A DNA stretch of 64,000 bases from Amycolatopsis sp. NBC_01480. Lineage in GTDB: Bacteria > Actinomycetota > Actinomycetes > Mycobacteriales > Pseudonocardiaceae. Below are positions 63,407 to 64,000 of this stretch, piece by piece (position 1 is the first letter of the stretch; every line of letters starts with the position of its first letter). Both the position numbers and the translations under genes were made by a program. Location of the stretch: NCBI RefSeq assembly GCF_036227205.1, contig NZ_CP109442.1, forward strand, positions 3,658,001-3,722,000, given 5' to 3'. Under the pieces are notes generated by a model that saw only the letters and a list, made by a program, of their open reading frames with translations, made no database searches and was not told where the DNA came from.

Positions 63407-64000
63407 TCAGGTTTCGGCGCCGGCCCCGACCAGCTCGGGCCGGACGAGCGGCGGTTCGACGGGCGGGGCGGGCGGCTGGGCCCGGCGCAACCGGGCACCC
63501 CAGAAGAAGAGGCCGAACTGGGCCGCGCACAGGTGGCCGAGCACCGTCACGATCGACTCCAGGCTGCTCGGGTCGTCGGTGACGTAGATGAGCGCGATGA
63601 ACAGCTCCAGCGCCGCCACCGCCGCGAGCCGCAGCCGGCCGCGCAGCTGGAAGACGAGCGCGCCCGCGGTGGTGAAGAAGCCGTAGCTGACGCCGATGTC
63701 GAGCCAGCGGCCCGCGGACGTCGGCAGCACCCCGTTGCTGATCAGGGCCATCACCGGCAGCTCGGTGGCGAGCGTGGCCAGCACGTGGCCGCTGAAGAAC
63801 ACCAGCGCGGTCCGGCCCGCGCCGAAGCGGCGTTCGAGCGGGGCGACGAGGACGGCGAAGATGGCGGCGTAGGTGAGCCAACCGCCGTCGGCCAGCCACA
63901 ACGCGCTGGTCAGCAGCGAGGTCAGCGGACGGCGCCACAGGTTGTGCGCGTCGGTGCTGGAGAGCAGCAGGAGCTTGTTCGTCAGCGTCGCGCTGGCGAA
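63407..64000 (-). CDS. Rhomboid-like membrane protein (5' end cut by window edge)
   Basis: The frame is open from the right edge to a stop at 63407, so 197 residues are seen and the start lies beyond 64000. It has about six hydrophobic segments: the upstream part reads LLLSSTDAHNL, then TSLLTSALWLADGGWLTYAA, LVFFSGHVLATLATELPVMA and FALIYVTDD. The STDxHNL-x-ALWL pattern is that of actinomycete rhomboid-fold proteins that lack an obvious Ser/His pair. The tail is Pro-rich. Function unknown. Confidence 0.8.
   Translation of the reverse strand, partial: FASATLTNKLLLLSSTDAHNLWRRPLTSLLTSALWLADGGWLTYAAIFAVLVAPLERRFGAGRTALVFFSGHVLATLATELPVMALISNGVLPTSAGRWLDIGVSYGFFTTAGALVFQLRGRLRLAAVAALELFIALIYVTDDPSSLESIVTVLGHLCAAQFGLFFWGARLRRAQPPAPPVEPPLVRPELVGAGAET

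Overview
The window is high-GC actinomycete chromosome. I infer a member of the Pseudonocardiales, most likely Amycolatopsis or a close relative. The reasons are the codon bias, a conservon (ATPase, roadblock, DUF742, GTPase, P450), a glnX-glnH-pknG operon with a rubredoxin-type PknG, a SapB/AmfS-like class III lanthipeptide locus, an Asp23/Gls24 operon and many GTG/TTG starts with 4-base overlaps. This is a call from protein families, not from a database search. There are no insertion sequences, prophages or CRISPR arrays; most of the window is ordinary chromosome with small accessory patches.

Layout. 1-5.2 kb (minus strand): class III lanthipeptide locus with LanKC synthetase, a 47-residue precursor, a hairpin, an ABC exporter and the first codons of a second coupled gene at the left edge; this is the ram/amf gene order. 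5.4-8.5 kb: two small membrane proteins, a DUF427 protein and repeat-rich intergenic DNA, including five 84-bp tandem repeats. 8.8-15.8 kb: secreted TAP-type peptidase, lipoprotein, an ECF42-type sigma factor operon with two matching promoter sites, a methyltransferase and tRNA-Lys. 16-21.7 kb: a 1567-residue WXG/RHS polymorphic toxin with a coupled small gene and a divergent CdiI-like immunity gene.

21.8-29.1 kb: SDR/MarR pair, a second MarR, hydrolase, a close homologue of the thiostrepton-resistance 23S rRNA methyltransferase, a six-gene Asp23/Gls24 envelope operon, a J-domain-like miniprotein and a fasciclin lipoprotein. 29.4-34.9 kb: conservon whose P450 lacks the ExxR motif (CYP157-like), convergent with a normal P450. 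35-44.3 kb: thioesterase plus iron alcohol dehydrogenase, a ThDP enzyme, cold shock protein, copper-chaperone-like protein, and an AcoX-like kinase next to an AcoR-like GAF regulator. 44.3-50.5 kb: glnX-glnH-pknG, the amino-acid sensing module, with a very large Gln/Gly/Pro-rich extension on PknG.

50.5-64 kb: thioesterase, MHS-type transporter, a 49-base palindromic terminator, an overlooked 38-residue membrane peptide, a SigE-family sigma operon, an L,D-transpeptidase, a second cold shock gene, a tRNA-Glu/Asp/Phe cluster, arylamine N-acetyltransferase, a PAS-GGDEF-EAL protein and a rhomboid-like protein cut by the right edge.

The most distinctive items are the lanthipeptide locus, the stand-alone tsr homologue, the two ECF42 promoter sites (one of which brings a glyoxalase-type gene into the regulon), the toxin with two immunity candidates, and a 46-bp hairpin repeat found twice, each time between convergent genes.
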